A DNA stretch of 49,961 bases from UMGS1071 sp045638545 (GTDB lineage: Bacteria > Bacillota > Clostridia > Oscillospirales > Acutalibacteraceae), in assembly GCA_045638545.1 (NCBI GenBank), contig JAZUBL010000010.1:1-49961 (forward strand), read 5' to 3'. A program made the translations under genes and the position numbers. Every line of letters starts with the position of its first letter. The stretch's first letter is position 1. Of the stretch, positions 16,019-25,131 are shown one piece after another. The notes under the pieces were generated by a model, which saw only the letters and a list, made by a program, of their open reading frames with translations, made no database searches and was not told where the DNA came from.

Positions 16019-18016
16019 TTGGCTGTAGTAAAGCTGAAAGAAGTAAGTATTATTGGCAAGCTGGCTGATATTGACGCTGTAGCAACCGTTTGTGGTAGAT
16101 CTGGTTTCTTCCATGCAGACGACGCTATGTCTCAGTACGGCGACACACCTGACTTCACTGCATTTAGTGAAGAAAACCCTTACACAGAAGCTCTCCAGGG
16201 CCTGAAGGACGCTCTGAACAAGGCAGGCAAAGAGATCAATCTGCTCAGCACACAGGAGTCCAAGAACTTCTACATGACAGCAGACGAAGCTATTGCTTAT
16301 GCTAAGGACGTTGCATCCAAGGTTAAAGAGTGGGAAGCTAACAAGGCTGCAGCAGCTGCAAAGCTCGCTGAGTATGAGGAATCCATGGAAGCTATGGGCC
16401 ACTTTGTTGGTCTCAACCTGAACCTGGATGAAATCGCATCTTGTGAGTACGTTAACGTAAGATTTGGTTCCTTGCCAAAAGAAAACTTAGACAAACTCAA
16501 CGCATACAAAGAGAATCCAAACGTTATCTTTACACCATGTGTAGCAGATGAAGAGCGTCAGTGGGGTCTCTACTTTGCACCAGCAGCAAACACAAGCGAT
16601 GTAGATCGTATTTTTGCTGGCCTTAAGTTCCAGAAGGTTACACTGGACACAATGACAGGTCGTCCTGAGGACACTGTTGCTGCTCTCCGTCAGAAGAGAG
16701 ATCACGAAGCAATGATCGTTAGCCAGTCTCAGGCTAACATGGACTCCCTCATCAACGGTGAGTTCAACAAGATTCAGCAGGTTTACACATTCCTCGCTGA
16801 AAAGAACGTTTACTACACAGCTATCTGCCGCAGCGCAGCTAGATACGACGATAACTTTGTTATCATCGGTTGGATTCCTAAGAAGGCTGAAGATCAGCTG
16901 AGAAAGGAACTCGCACAGTTCAAGCTCATCGAGCTGAGCTTCAAGACTGGTAAGGAAGTTGAAAAGCACAACCCACCAGTTACAATTCATAACCCACCAT
17001 TCTTCAGAGGTTTTGAATTCTTTACAAGAATGTACGGTATGCCTGGTCCACAGGATATCGACCCAACACCATTTATGGCAATCATTTACACAATCTGCTT
17101 CGGTATCATGTTCGGTGATATCGGTCAGGGCGCTTGTGTAGCACTTATCGGTTATCTCCTCATGTGGAAATGCGCTAAGATGCAGGTTGGTAGAATTCTT
17201 CTCCACTGCGGCTGCAGCTCCATGGTATTTGGTTTCTTCTACGGCTCAATCTTCGGTTTCGAAGAATGGCTGAACCCGGTTCACCAGGGTATGGGCATCG
17301 CATTTGCTCACGGTGAAAAGTTCATCCACGTTATGAACGCTGACACATCTGCGAACATCATCTACGCGACCATGGGTCTCGGCGTAATCATGATGACAGC
17401 AGCTATGATCATCAACATCATCAACAAGTTTGCACGCGGCAAAATCGGCGAAGCTATCTTTGGCATGTCCGGTTGCGCAGGTCTTGCATTCTACATCGGC
17501 CTCGCTGGCGTTCTCGCATCCCTGATCGTTCCAGATTACTGCGAATTCGTTGGCTTCAACGGCTTCAACATCCTCTGGCTGCTGCTCCTGCTGCTCCTGC
17601 CACTGGTTGCAATCTTCTTCCACGGCCCAATGACCGAACTCTTTGAAGGTCGTGGCTTTAACCTCGGCGGCGCTGGTATCGGCGACTTCATCCTTCAGAA
17701 CTTCTTCGAACTGATGGAAGTTGCGATTTCCACAATGTCCAACGTAATGTCCTACCTCCGTGTTGGTGCTTTCGTACTGGTTCACGCAGGTATGATGCAG
17801 GTAGTTTTCGCCCTCGCTACTTCCTTTGGTGGCGACGGTGGCGTTATCTACATTATCATCGTTGTTATCGGTAACGGCGTTATCACAGCTCTCGAAGCAC
17901 TCCTCGTATGTATCCAGGTTATGAGACTTAACTTCTACGAACTCTTCAACCGCTTCTACGCAGGTGGCGGCCGTGAATACGTTCCGGTTAACGCAGCAGA
18001 AATGATCGAGAAGTAA
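16019..18016 (+). CDS. ntpI: V-type ATPase subunit I (a subunit, ion-translocating stator)
   Basis: 665 residues from a TTG start (AGGAAGTG 8 nt before). The N-terminal half (1-330) is cytosolic and anchors the stalks; about 350-650 holds roughly seven or eight membrane helices. Conserved membrane features: MFGDIGQGACVALIGYLL, FYGSIFGFEEW, the stator arginine in SNVMSYLRVGAFVLVHAG (Arg about 581), and the end MRLNFYELFNRFYAGGGREYVPV. It works with the K ring to pass H+ or Na+. Full length for the family. Confidence 0.95.
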   Translation: MAVVKLKEVSIIGKLADIDAVATVCGRSGFFHADDAMSQYGDTPDFTAFSEENPYTEALQGLKDALNKAGKEINLLSTQESKNFYMTADEAIAYAKDVASKVKEWEANKAAAAAKLAEYEESMEAMGHFVGLNLNLDEIASCEYVNVRFGSLPKENLDKLNAYKENPNVIFTPCVADEERQWGLYFAPAANTSDVDRIFAGLKFQKVTLDTMTGRPEDTVAALRQKRDHEAMIVSQSQANMDSLINGEFNKIQQVYTFLAEKNVYYTAICRSAARYDDNFVIIGWIPKKAEDQLRKELAQFKLIELSFKTGKEVEKHNPPVTIHNPPFFRGFEFFTRMYGMPGPQDIDPTPFMAIIYTICFGIMFGDIGQGACVALIGYLLMWKCAKMQVGRILLHCGCSSMVFGFFYGSIFGFEEWLNPVHQGMGIAFAHGEKFIHVMNADTSANIIYATMGLGVIMMTAAMIINIINKFARGKIGEAIFGMSGCAGLAFYIGLAGVLASLIVPDYCEFVGFNGFNILWLLLLLLLPLVAIFFHGPMTELFEGRGFNLGGAGIGDFILQNFFELMEVAISTMSNVMSYLRVGAFVLVHAGMMQVVFALATSFGGDGGVIYIIIVVIGNGVITALEALLVCIQVMRLNFYELFNRFYAGGGREYVPVNAAEMIEK

Positions 18017-18104
18017 TTTTCGATTGATTCGCTAAATTATTCAAAACAAACAAAATTTTAAAGAAAAGTTTTATTATTTTTATTGATTTTTGGAGGAAAA
18101 TATT
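18017..18104 (+). promoter_or_regulatory. AU-rich leader of the c-ring gene
   Basis: 88 nt, very A/T-rich (for example AATTTTAAAGAAAAG and a T-rich tract) just before GGAGG and the ntpK ATG. By analogy with the AU-rich translation enhancer of E. coli atpE it may raise synthesis of the ring subunit. An internal promoter cannot be excluded. Confidence 0.35.
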
Positions 18105-18566
18105 ATGACTTACTTACTTATTGCTCTGCCAATCATCGCTCTCGCAGCTTCCGTATTCTTTGGCATTAGATCTTTCAAAAAAGGCAAGAAGGCTAAGGGT
18201 GTTGTTGTTAAGCAGCTCCTCGCATTCATGGCAATCGCAGTTATGACATTCGCAGTTCCAGTTGTTGCTTCCGCTGCTGAGCACGAAGTAGAAGCAGTTG
18301 AAACAGAGCACATCACAATCACAGAAGACGGCACAGTTGCTCGTTCTTCTGACGCACTCGGCCTCATCGCAGCAGGCATGGTAACAGGTATCTCCGGTAT
18401 CGGCGGCGGTCTCGCTGTAGCAGCAGCTGCTCCAGCAGCTATCGGCGCAACAGCTGAAGATCCAAAGGCATTCGGTAAGGCTCTGATCTTCGTTGCTCTG
18501 GGTGAAGGTGTTGCTCTGTACGGTCTTCTGATCTCCATCCTTATCCTCGGTAAGGTTGCAGTTTGA
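18105..18566 (+). CDS. ntpK: V-type ATPase subunit K (c-ring proteolipid) with signal-like N-terminal extension
   Basis: 153 residues from an ATG with GGAGG upstream. The c-type hairpin is residues 84-149: glycine-rich helix GMVTGISGIGGGLAVAAAAPAAIGA, polar loop TAEDPKAF, then FVALGEGVALYGLL with the ion-carrying Glu134. No glutamine ligand typical of Na+ rings is seen in the first helix, so the ion is unclear. It is preceded by an unusual extension of about 58 residues: helix 2-20, basic RSFKKGKKAKG, helix 36-55 and VVASAAEHE, which looks like a signal-peptidase site. The acidic stretch 58-80 would face outside. Confidence 0.92.
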   Translation: MTYLLIALPIIALAASVFFGIRSFKKGKKAKGVVVKQLLAFMAIAVMTFAVPVVASAAEHEVEAVETEHITITEDGTVARSSDALGLIAAGMVTGISGIGGGLAVAAAAPAAIGATAEDPKAFGKALIFVALGEGVALYGLLISILILGKVAV

Positions 18567-18689
18567 TTCTATTTTAAGATTCAAATTTTACTTAACTTAT
18601 TCAACAAAAAGAATTTTAGTTTAAACGAGACTTTTAGTTACGTTTAACAGTTTTTATTAGTTAAAGCGAAAAGAAAGCAGGTGGCATCA

Positions 18690-19001
18690 ATGCGCTTTTA
18701 TTTAATAAGCGATAATGAGGACACCCTGGTCGGCATGCGTCTTGCCGGCATTGAAGGCACAATGGTTGCTAACGAAACAGATGCTCTGAAGGAACTGAAC
18801 AAGGCAATGAAGCGTGTGGAAGACACTGCTGTTGTACTCATTACACAGAATGTCGTAGACATGATTCCTGATACTGTTTACAACCTTAAGATGAACTGTA
18901 AGCGTCCTCTTATTGTCGAGGTCCCTGATAGGAACGGCAATGGTCGCACAAAAGATGCTATCACCCGTTATGTCCGTGAGGCAGTCGGTATTAAGATTTA
19001 G
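18690..19001 (+). CDS. ntpG: V-type ATPase subunit F (NtpG)
   Basis: 103 residues. Central-rotor subunit with a Rossmann-like fold: MRFYLISDNEDTLVGMRLAGIEG, VVLITQNVVDMIP, KRPLIVEVPDRNG. ATG at 18690 is 5 nt after an AGGTGG SD-like run; a GTG three codons earlier is an alternative start. The 18567-18680 spacer from ntpK is AT-rich with no gene. Binds subunit D in the rotor. Confidence 0.92.
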   Translation: MRFYLISDNEDTLVGMRLAGIEGTMVANETDALKELNKAMKRVEDTAVVLITQNVVDMIPDTVYNLKMNCKRPLIVEVPDRNGNGRTKDAITRYVREAVGIKI

Positions 19002-19053
19002 TTTCTATTTTTCAGTTTTGGCCGCTTAAAAGGCGGCGGAACGGGGGTAAATA

Positions 19054-19650
19054 ATGGCTTCAAATATGGAGAAATTGAGTGGTTTTTACTCTGCCATTAA
19101 TCACTATGCTGAGGCGCAGCGCGAAAAAATTCTGAAAGACATCGAAGCTTATAAGATCAAGAGCTTGCGTGAGGCTGAGTCCACCGCAAAGATCGAGGCT
19201 GAGCGTCTTATCAAGAAGGAAGTTGCGGAGTCCCGCAACGGTATTGTTCGCGACATGTCTCACAAAGAGATGGATGCTCGTAAAGTACTGCTCGAGAAAC
19301 GCCAGAAGATTGCAGACAGTGTATTTGAAAAAGCTGCTGCTGAGCTGGTAGCATACACAGCAAAGCCAGAATACACAAACCTGCTCCAGAAGAATGCTTC
19401 TGAGATGGCTAAGGTTCTCACAAAGCCAGGTACTGTAGTGTACGTTAAGGCTGGTGACGCTAAGGCACAGCAGGTTGCAAGTGCAAGCTTCGGCGCAAAC
19501 GCTACCGTTAAGGTAGACAACAAAATTAAAATTGGTGGCATTCGTGCAGAGAACATTGATATGCATATCGAACTGAATGCTACTCTCGATGCTATGCTGG
19601 CAGCACAGCGTAGCTGGTTCGAAGAAAATTCGGGGATGGCTGTGGTCTGA
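19054..19650 (+). CDS. ntpE: V-type ATPase subunit E
   Basis: 198 residues. Peripheral-stalk subunit: N-terminal helix of about 90 residues, charged and coiled-coil-forming (YAEAQREKILKDIEAYKIKSLREAESTAKIEAERL), then a globular C-terminal domain ending in GGIRAENIDMHIELNATLDAMLAAQRSWFEE, which matches the family GG..........N.L...l motif. ATG with CGGGGG upstream. Works with the coiled-coil subunit at 14636. Confidence 0.9.
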   Translation: MASNMEKLSGFYSAINHYAEAQREKILKDIEAYKIKSLREAESTAKIEAERLIKKEVAESRNGIVRDMSHKEMDARKVLLEKRQKIADSVFEKAAAELVAYTAKPEYTNLLQKNASEMAKVLTKPGTVVYVKAGDAKAQQVASASFGANATVKVDNKIKIGGIRAENIDMHIELNATLDAMLAAQRSWFEENSGMAVV

Positions 19651-19685
19651 TCCGCTATCCATTTGTATTAATTGGAGATGAGTAA

Positions 19686-21452
19686 ATGATGGAAAATCAA
19701 AATGTTATTTGCGGCATCAACGGTTGTCTTGTAACCGTTAACAATGCTCGCAGTTTCTCCATGATGGAAATGGTGTATGTCGGACACGAGCGCCTCGTTG
19801 GTGAGGTTATCGGTATTACCGACAAGTTTACCACCATTCAGGTTTATGAAGAAACAGTTGGCTTAACACTTGGTGAGCCAATCGTTGGCACAGGCAGCCC
19901 AATGAACATTACACTGGGCCCTGGCATCATGCACAATATCTTCGACGGTATTGCGCGTCCTCTGCAGGCTATCGCTGCAGAATCCGGCACATTTATCAGC
20001 CGTGGTTCCAAGGCTACAACCTTGGACGAAAACAAGCTCTGGAACGTAACAGTTAAGGTTGCTGTAGGCGACAAGCTGGTTCCAGGCGACATTTACGCAG
20101 AAGTTCCAGAAACATCTGCTATCGTTCACAAGTGCATGCTCTCCCCAAAGATCAAGAGTGCTGTTGTTACTAAGGTAATGCCATCCGGTCAGTACAAGGT
20201 ACACGACACTGTTATCGAGGTTGAGGATGACAACGGTGTAACACATCAGCTCACACTGTGCCAGAAGTGGCCAATCAGAATGGAGAGACCTGTTGCTAAG
20301 AGAACTCCTTCTACAGTTCCGCTGATCACCGGCCAGAGAATCCAGGACTGCCTGTTCCCACTCGTTAAGGGCGGTACAGCATGTATCCCAGGTGCTTTCG
20401 GCTCCGGTAAAACAATGACACAGCACCAGCTCGCTAAGTGGTGCAACGCTGACATCATCGTATACGTAGGTTGCGGTGAGCGTGGTAACGAAATGACTCA
20501 GGCTCTGGAAGAGTTTGCTGAACTGATCGACCCAAGAAGCGGTAAGAAGCTCCTTGAGAGAACTGTTCTCATTGCTAACACATCCAACATGCCTGTAGCA
20601 GCTCGTGAAGCTTCCATTTACACAGGTATTACTCTCGCTGAGTACTACCGTGACATGGGTTATGACGTAGCTATGATGGCTGACTCCACTTCCCGTTGGG
20701 CTGAGGCTCTCCGTGAAATCTCCGGCCGTCTCGAAGAAATGCCTGCTGAAGAAGGCTTCCCAGCATACCTGCCATCCAGACTCGCAGAGTTCTATGAGCG
20801 TGCTGGTTACGTTCACAACCTCAATGGCACTGAAGGTTCTATCTCTATCGTTGGTGCTATTTCACCTGCAGGCGGTGACTTCTCCGAGCCTGTTACACAG
20901 AACACAATGAGATTTACTCGTTGCTTCTGGGCTCTGGATAAGAGCCTGGCTTATGCTCGTCACTTCCCAGCTATTGACTGGCTGGCAAGCTACACCGAGT
21001 ATGACCTTTCCCTGGAAGATTGGTACAACACAAACCTGGGCGAAGAATTCATTGAGTACCGTAACATCATCAATGACATTCTCCAGGAAGAGAATAAGCT
21101 GATGGAAATCGTTAAGCTCGTTGGTGCTGACGTTCTCCCAGACGATCAGAAGCTCGTTATCGAGGTTGCTCGTGTGGTACGTGTTGGCTTCCTGCAGCAG
21201 AACGCATTCCACCCAGACGATACATATGTACCGATCGAAAAGCAGAGAGATATGATGAAGGTTATCGTTCATCTCTTCAATAAGTCTTCTCAGCTTGTTG
21301 CAGCAGCTGTTCCGCTGGATGGTCTGCTTGAGACAGGTATCTACGAGAGAGTTATCAAGATGAAGTACGAAGTACCAAACAACGATCTTTCTAAATTTGA
21401 CGATATAATCAACGATATCGACAACACAATCGCTTCCGTTATCTCCCAGTAA
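19686..21452 (+). CDS. ntpA: V-type ATPase catalytic subunit A
   Basis: 588 residues, full length. Hydrolyses (or makes) ATP in the A3B3 head. P-loop GAFGSGKT at about 236-243, catalytic glutamate region YVGCGERGNEM, then MADSTSRWAEALREISGRLEEMPAEEGFPAYL, and the non-homologous insert at about 110-200 that marks V/A-type A subunits (LWNVTVKVAVGDKLVPGDIYAEVPE). ATG 19686 with GGAGATGAG upstream (a second ATG follows at once). Codon use is strongly biased. Confidence 0.98.
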   Translation: MMENQNVICGINGCLVTVNNARSFSMMEMVYVGHERLVGEVIGITDKFTTIQVYEETVGLTLGEPIVGTGSPMNITLGPGIMHNIFDGIARPLQAIAAESGTFISRGSKATTLDENKLWNVTVKVAVGDKLVPGDIYAEVPETSAIVHKCMLSPKIKSAVVTKVMPSGQYKVHDTVIEVEDDNGVTHQLTLCQKWPIRMERPVAKRTPSTVPLITGQRIQDCLFPLVKGGTACIPGAFGSGKTMTQHQLAKWCNADIIVYVGCGERGNEMTQALEEFAELIDPRSGKKLLERTVLIANTSNMPVAAREASIYTGITLAEYYRDMGYDVAMMADSTSRWAEALREISGRLEEMPAEEGFPAYLPSRLAEFYERAGYVHNLNGTEGSISIVGAISPAGGDFSEPVTQNTMRFTRCFWALDKSLAYARHFPAIDWLASYTEYDLSLEDWYNTNLGEEFIEYRNIINDILQEENKLMEIVKLVGADVLPDDQKLVIEVARVVRVGFLQQNAFHPDDTYVPIEKQRDMMKVIVHLFNKSSQLVAAAVPLDGLLETGIYERVIKMKYEVPNNDLSKFDDIINDIDNTIASVISQ

Positions 21453-21504
21453 GAGCTAACGCTGCGGTAGGTTTTAACAGCCGAACTTAAACTCTTATCA
21501 TCTG

Positions 21505-21553
21505 CCGTGCGAGGATGGTAAGGAAAAGCAGTTTATTCGCACGGAGAAGGCGG
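21505..21553 (+). promoter_or_regulatory. Intercistronic hairpin next to the ntpB ribosome binding site
   Basis: CCGTGCGA (21505-21512) pairs perfectly with TCGCACGG (21537-21544), and the SD of ntpB (AGAAGGCGG) begins at the next base. It lies in an unusually long 109-nt A-B spacer. It could tune B translation relative to A or stabilise a processed mRNA end. Confidence 0.4.
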
Positions 21554-21561
21554 TTAATAAT

Positions 21562-22950
21562 ATGATTCTCGATTATATTGGCGTTAAAGAGATTAATGGC
21601 TCTCTGATCGTTATCGAGGGTGTTGAAAATGCTTTCTACGAAGAGACTGTAGATATTCGTCTCGACGATGGTAGCATGCGCCAGGGTAGAATTGTGCAGA
21701 TCGATGGTGATCGTGTTGTTATCCAGGTTTTCGAGGGTTCCAAGGAAATCTCCCTGACAAACACACGCACAAGACTCCGTGGCCGCCCAATGGAGATGCC
21801 ACTTTCGCCAGAAATTTTAGGACGTACATTTAACGGTGCTGGTAAGCCAATCGATGGTCTTGGCGCTATCTTCCCAGATAAGAGCGTTAACATCAACGGT
21901 GATCCAATCAACCCAGCATCCCGTGTATATCCAAAGAACTACATCCACACCGGTATTTCTTCTATCGACACACTGATGACACTGATCCGTGGTCAGAAGT
22001 TGCCTATCTTCTCCGGTTCTGGTATGAAGCACAACGAGCTCGCAGTTCAGATTGCTAGCCAGGCTTCCATCACAGATAAGGGTGGCGCAGACAACTTTGC
22101 AATCGTATTCTGTGCAATGGGTGTTAAGAACGACGTTGCGGAGTACTTCCGTACTTCCTTCGACGAATCCGGTGTTCTGCAGAACGTAGTAATGTTCCTC
22201 AACTTGGCTAACGACCCAATCATTGAGAGAACACTCGCACCTCGTTGTGCACTTTCTGCTGCTGAGTATCTTGCTTACGAGCGCGACATGCACGTTCTCG
22301 TAATCATGACAGATATGACAGCTTACGCTGAAGCACTGCGTGAATTCTCCTCCTCCAAGGGTGAAATTCCAGGTAGAAAGGGTTACCCAGGTTACCTCTA
22401 CTCTGACTTTGCTTCTCTGTACGAGCGTGCAGGTATGGTTCACGGCAAGACTGGTACAATCACACAGCTGCCAATCCTGACCATGCCTAACGATGACGTT
22501 ACACACCCAGTACCTGACCTCACCGGCTACATCACCGAGGGTCAGATCTCTCTGGATCGTTCCCTGGACAACAGTAAGGTTTACCCACCAGTTGGTATCC
22601 TCCCATCCCTGTCCCGTCTGATGAAGGACGGTATCGGTGCTGAATTTACACGTGATGACCACAAGGCTCTCTCTGACCAGCTCTTCGCATCTTATGCAAA
22701 GTGCATGGACGCTAGATCCCTGGCATCCGTTATCGGTGAAGAAGAACTTTCCAAGAAGGATAAGCGCTACCTGACATTTGGTAAGCTCTTCGAATCCAAG
22801 TTCATCACACAGGGCTTCAAGGAGAACCGTTCCATCGCAGAAAGCTTGGATCTCGGTTGGGAAATCCTTGGTACACTTCCACGCATCGAGCTGGATCGTG
22901 TTCCAGACGATCTCCTTGACAAGTACTACGTAAAGAAGTACGAAGACTAA
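21562..22950 (+). CDS. ntpB: V-type ATPase subunit B
   Basis: 462 residues, normal length. Non-catalytic nucleotide-binding-like subunit of the A3B3 head. Features: EVRLDDGSxRxG-like start (DIRLDDGSMRQG), LRGRPMEMPLSPEILGRTFNGAGKPIDG, a P-loop position replaced by GSGMKHNELAVQI, and ALREFSSSKGEIPGRKGYPGYLYSDFASLYERAG. ATG after AGAAGGCGG. Followed by ntpD after 32 nt. Confidence 0.97.
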   Translation: MILDYIGVKEINGSLIVIEGVENAFYEETVDIRLDDGSMRQGRIVQIDGDRVVIQVFEGSKEISLTNTRTRLRGRPMEMPLSPEILGRTFNGAGKPIDGLGAIFPDKSVNINGDPINPASRVYPKNYIHTGISSIDTLMTLIRGQKLPIFSGSGMKHNELAVQIASQASITDKGGADNFAIVFCAMGVKNDVAEYFRTSFDESGVLQNVVMFLNLANDPIIERTLAPRCALSAAEYLAYERDMHVLVIMTDMTAYAEALREFSSSKGEIPGRKGYPGYLYSDFASLYERAGMVHGKTGTITQLPILTMPNDDVTHPVPDLTGYITEGQISLDRSLDNSKVYPPVGILPSLSRLMKDGIGAEFTRDDHKALSDQLFASYAKCMDARSLASVIGEEELSKKDKRYLTFGKLFESKFITQGFKENRSIAESLDLGWEILGTLPRIELDRVPDDLLDKYYVKKYED

Positions 22951-22982
22951 AAATAACCTTCCCAAGAATGAGGTGAGCTTAA

Positions 22983-23654
22983 TTGGCGAATAAAGTTTTA
23001 CCAACCAAAAGCCAGTTGATCGCTACGAAGAAGCAGCTCAAACTCTCTAAAAAGGGTTATGAGTTGATGGACCGTAAGCGTAATGTTCTCATTCGTGAGA
23101 TTATGCAACTGCTTGACGAGGCAGGCAAGATTCAGGACAAGATCGATGTAACCTTCCAGGCTGCATACGATGCTCTCCAGCTTGCTAACATTACCCTTGG
23201 TAATACAGGCGAACTCGCAAGCACCATCCCATTTGACGATGGTCTGAACGTTGCATACCGCAGCGTTATGGGCGTTGAGCTCCCGATGGTAGACTGGGTT
23301 GAGGTTAAGATGGATAAAGTTCCATACGGTCTTCATTCCAGTAATGTATCATTAGACGATGCGTTTCTCAAATTCGTAGAGGTTAAGCGTATGTCTGCTG
23401 AACTGGCAGAGATCGAAAACAGTGTGTTCCGTCTTTCTGACGCGATCAAAAAGACAACAAGACGTGCAAACGCCTTGAAGAACATCATGATTCCTCGTTT
23501 CCAGGCTGACATTAAGTTTATTAACGAAGTTCTGGAAGAAAGAGAAAGAGAAGAATTCTCACGTATGAAGATGATCAAGAAGAAGAAGGTTCGTGTTGCA
23601 GAAGAAGCTGCTGAAGCAGCTCTGAAGGCAGCAGCAGAACAGGCAACTGCATAA
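22983..23654 (+). CDS. ntpD: V-type ATPase subunit D
   Basis: 223 residues from a TTG start with GAGGTGAG upstream. Central rotor axle: long N- and C-terminal helices forming a coiled coil, with LPTKSQLIATKKQLKLSKKGYELMDRKRNVLIREIM and TTRRANALKNIMIPRFQADIKFINEVLEEREREEFSRMKMIKKKK, both diagnostic. The Ala/Glu-rich tail is low complexity. Last gene of the operon; a strong terminator follows. Confidence 0.96.
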   Translation: MANKVLPTKSQLIATKKQLKLSKKGYELMDRKRNVLIREIMQLLDEAGKIQDKIDVTFQAAYDALQLANITLGNTGELASTIPFDDGLNVAYRSVMGVELPMVDWVEVKMDKVPYGLHSSNVSLDDAFLKFVEVKRMSAELAEIENSVFRLSDAIKKTTRRANALKNIMIPRFQADIKFINEVLEEREREEFSRMKMIKKKKVRVAEEAAEAALKAAAEQATA

Positions 23655-23671
23655 TCTGATTGATCTCGCGG

Positions 23672-23706
23672 CAGCGGGGGGCTTAGGCCCTCCGCTGTTT
23701 GTTTTT
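23672..23706 (+). terminator. V-ATPase operon terminator
   Basis: An 11-bp stem CAGCGGGGGGC / GCCCTCCGCTG with loop TTAG is followed by TTTGTTTTTTG. Confidence 0.9.
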
Positions 23707-23752
23707 TGTGAGAAAATCACAATTTTATCTGGAATTATTTCTATCTTTATGC

Positions 23753-23758
23753 TACAAT
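23753..23758 (+). promoter_or_regulatory. Promoter of the DUF1015 gene (-10)
   Basis: TACAAT with extended TG (ATGC-TACAAT), 35 nt before the start codon; no clear -35. Confidence 0.45.
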
Positions 23759-23793
23759 GAAATATATATTTCAGTTGAAAGGATGGAACGAGA

Positions 23794-25047
23794 ATGAGCG
23801 CAGTTCCTTTTACACCGGGAGAAATTATGATCCCAAAAGAAAATCTTGAAAAGTGGAGTGTTGTGGCATGTGACCAGTTCACATCCCAGCCAGAATATTG
23901 GGAAGCAGTGGAGAAGGAAGTGGAAGGCTATCCATCCTCCTACAATATCATTTTCCCGGAAGCACATCTGGAAACTGTTGACTTTAATGAAAAAGTAGAG
24001 TCTATCAACACCACAATGACAAAGTACTTCCGTGATGAGGTATTTAACACATACCGCAACAGCATGGTTTACGTTGAGCGTATCCTGAAGAACGGCAAGG
24101 TTCGTAAGGGCGTTATCGGTATGCTGGACCTGGAAGATTATGATTACAACAAGGGTTCCCGCAGCCTGATCCGTGCAACAGAGGGCACTGTTCTGGAGCG
24201 TATTCCACCACGCCAGAAGGTTCGCCGCTGTGCGCTGCTGGAGTCTCCACACATCATGATCCTCATCGATGACCCGGATAAGAATATCATCGAGCCACTG
24301 GCAGAACTGAAAGAAGAGCGCGAGAAGCTTTACGATTTTGATCTGAACATGGATGGCGGCCACGTTGCAGGTTATCGCCTGAAGGGTCCTGATTACATGA
24401 AAATTATGAAGGACTGCGGCACACTGGCATCCCGTGAAGTATTCAACGCAAAATACGGCCTGTTCGGTAAGGCACCGCTTGTATTTGCAGTTGGTGACGG
24501 CAACCACTCTCTGGCAACTGCTAAGGCTTGCTACGAAGAGAAGAAGAGACTGGGCGTTGCAAACAGCATGAGCCCATGCCGCTATGCAATGGTTGAAGTT
24601 TGCAACCTCCATGATGATTCTCTGGAGTTCGAAGCAATTCATCGTGCAGTGTTTGATGTTGATGGCGACAAGTTCCTTGCTGCGCTCCGCGATTACTGTG
24701 ATTCTCAGGAAGGCCGCGAGGCACCACAGTCCTTCACTGTAGTAGTAAATGGTAAGGATGAAGTGATCGAGATCGCAAAGCCAAAGCACACACTGGCTGT
24801 TGGCACAGTACAGGATTTCATCGACGAGTACATTTCCTGCTGCGGCGGTAAGGTTGACTACATCCACGGTGAAGATGTAACACGTGACCTGGCAGCGAAG
24901 GGCGCTGTTGGTATTCTTCTGCCTGCAATGCAGAAGGAAGAACTGTTCCGTACAGTTATTCTGGAAGGCGCACTGCCAAGAAAGACATTCTCCATGGGCG
25001 AAGCTTGTGACAAGCGTTACTACCTGGAGTGCAGAAAGATTAAATAA
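23794..25047 (+). CDS. DUF1015 family protein
   Basis: 417 residues, cytoplasmic. Family features: VVACDQFTSQPEYWEAVEKE near the N-terminus, RKGVIGMLDLEDYDY, VVAVGDGNHSLATAKACYE-like VFAVGDGNHSLATAKACYEE (about 230-250) and a C-terminal IHGEDVTRDLAAKGAVGILLPAM. DUF1015 proteins are widespread in anaerobic Firmicutes; the GDGNHSL motif recalls ParB/sulfiredoxin-related kinases, but the reaction is not established. No serine-biosynthesis genes adjoin it here. Single-gene unit with its own promoter and terminator and high-expression codon use. Confidence 0.9.
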   Translation: MSAVPFTPGEIMIPKENLEKWSVVACDQFTSQPEYWEAVEKEVEGYPSSYNIIFPEAHLETVDFNEKVESINTTMTKYFRDEVFNTYRNSMVYVERILKNGKVRKGVIGMLDLEDYDYNKGSRSLIRATEGTVLERIPPRQKVRRCALLESPHIMILIDDPDKNIIEPLAELKEEREKLYDFDLNMDGGHVAGYRLKGPDYMKIMKDCGTLASREVFNAKYGLFGKAPLVFAVGDGNHSLATAKACYEEKKRLGVANSMSPCRYAMVEVCNLHDDSLEFEAIHRAVFDVDGDKFLAALRDYCDSQEGREAPQSFTVVVNGKDEVIEIAKPKHTLAVGTVQDFIDEYISCCGGKVDYIHGEDVTRDLAAKGAVGILLPAMQKEELFRTVILEGALPRKTFSMGEACDKRYYLECRKIK

Positions 25048-25061
25048 ATCCTGCTAATTGG

Positions 25062-25092
25062 GGAAGCCTTTTCAACAAAGGCTTCCTTTTTT
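25062..25092 (+). terminator. Terminator after the DUF1015 gene
   Basis: Stem GGAAGCCTTT (25062-25071) / AAAGGCTTCC (25077-25086), then six T. Confidence 0.85.
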
Positions 25093-25131
25093 GTGCAAAA
25101 AAAGACCGCCGGGGAAATCCCAGCGGTTTTT

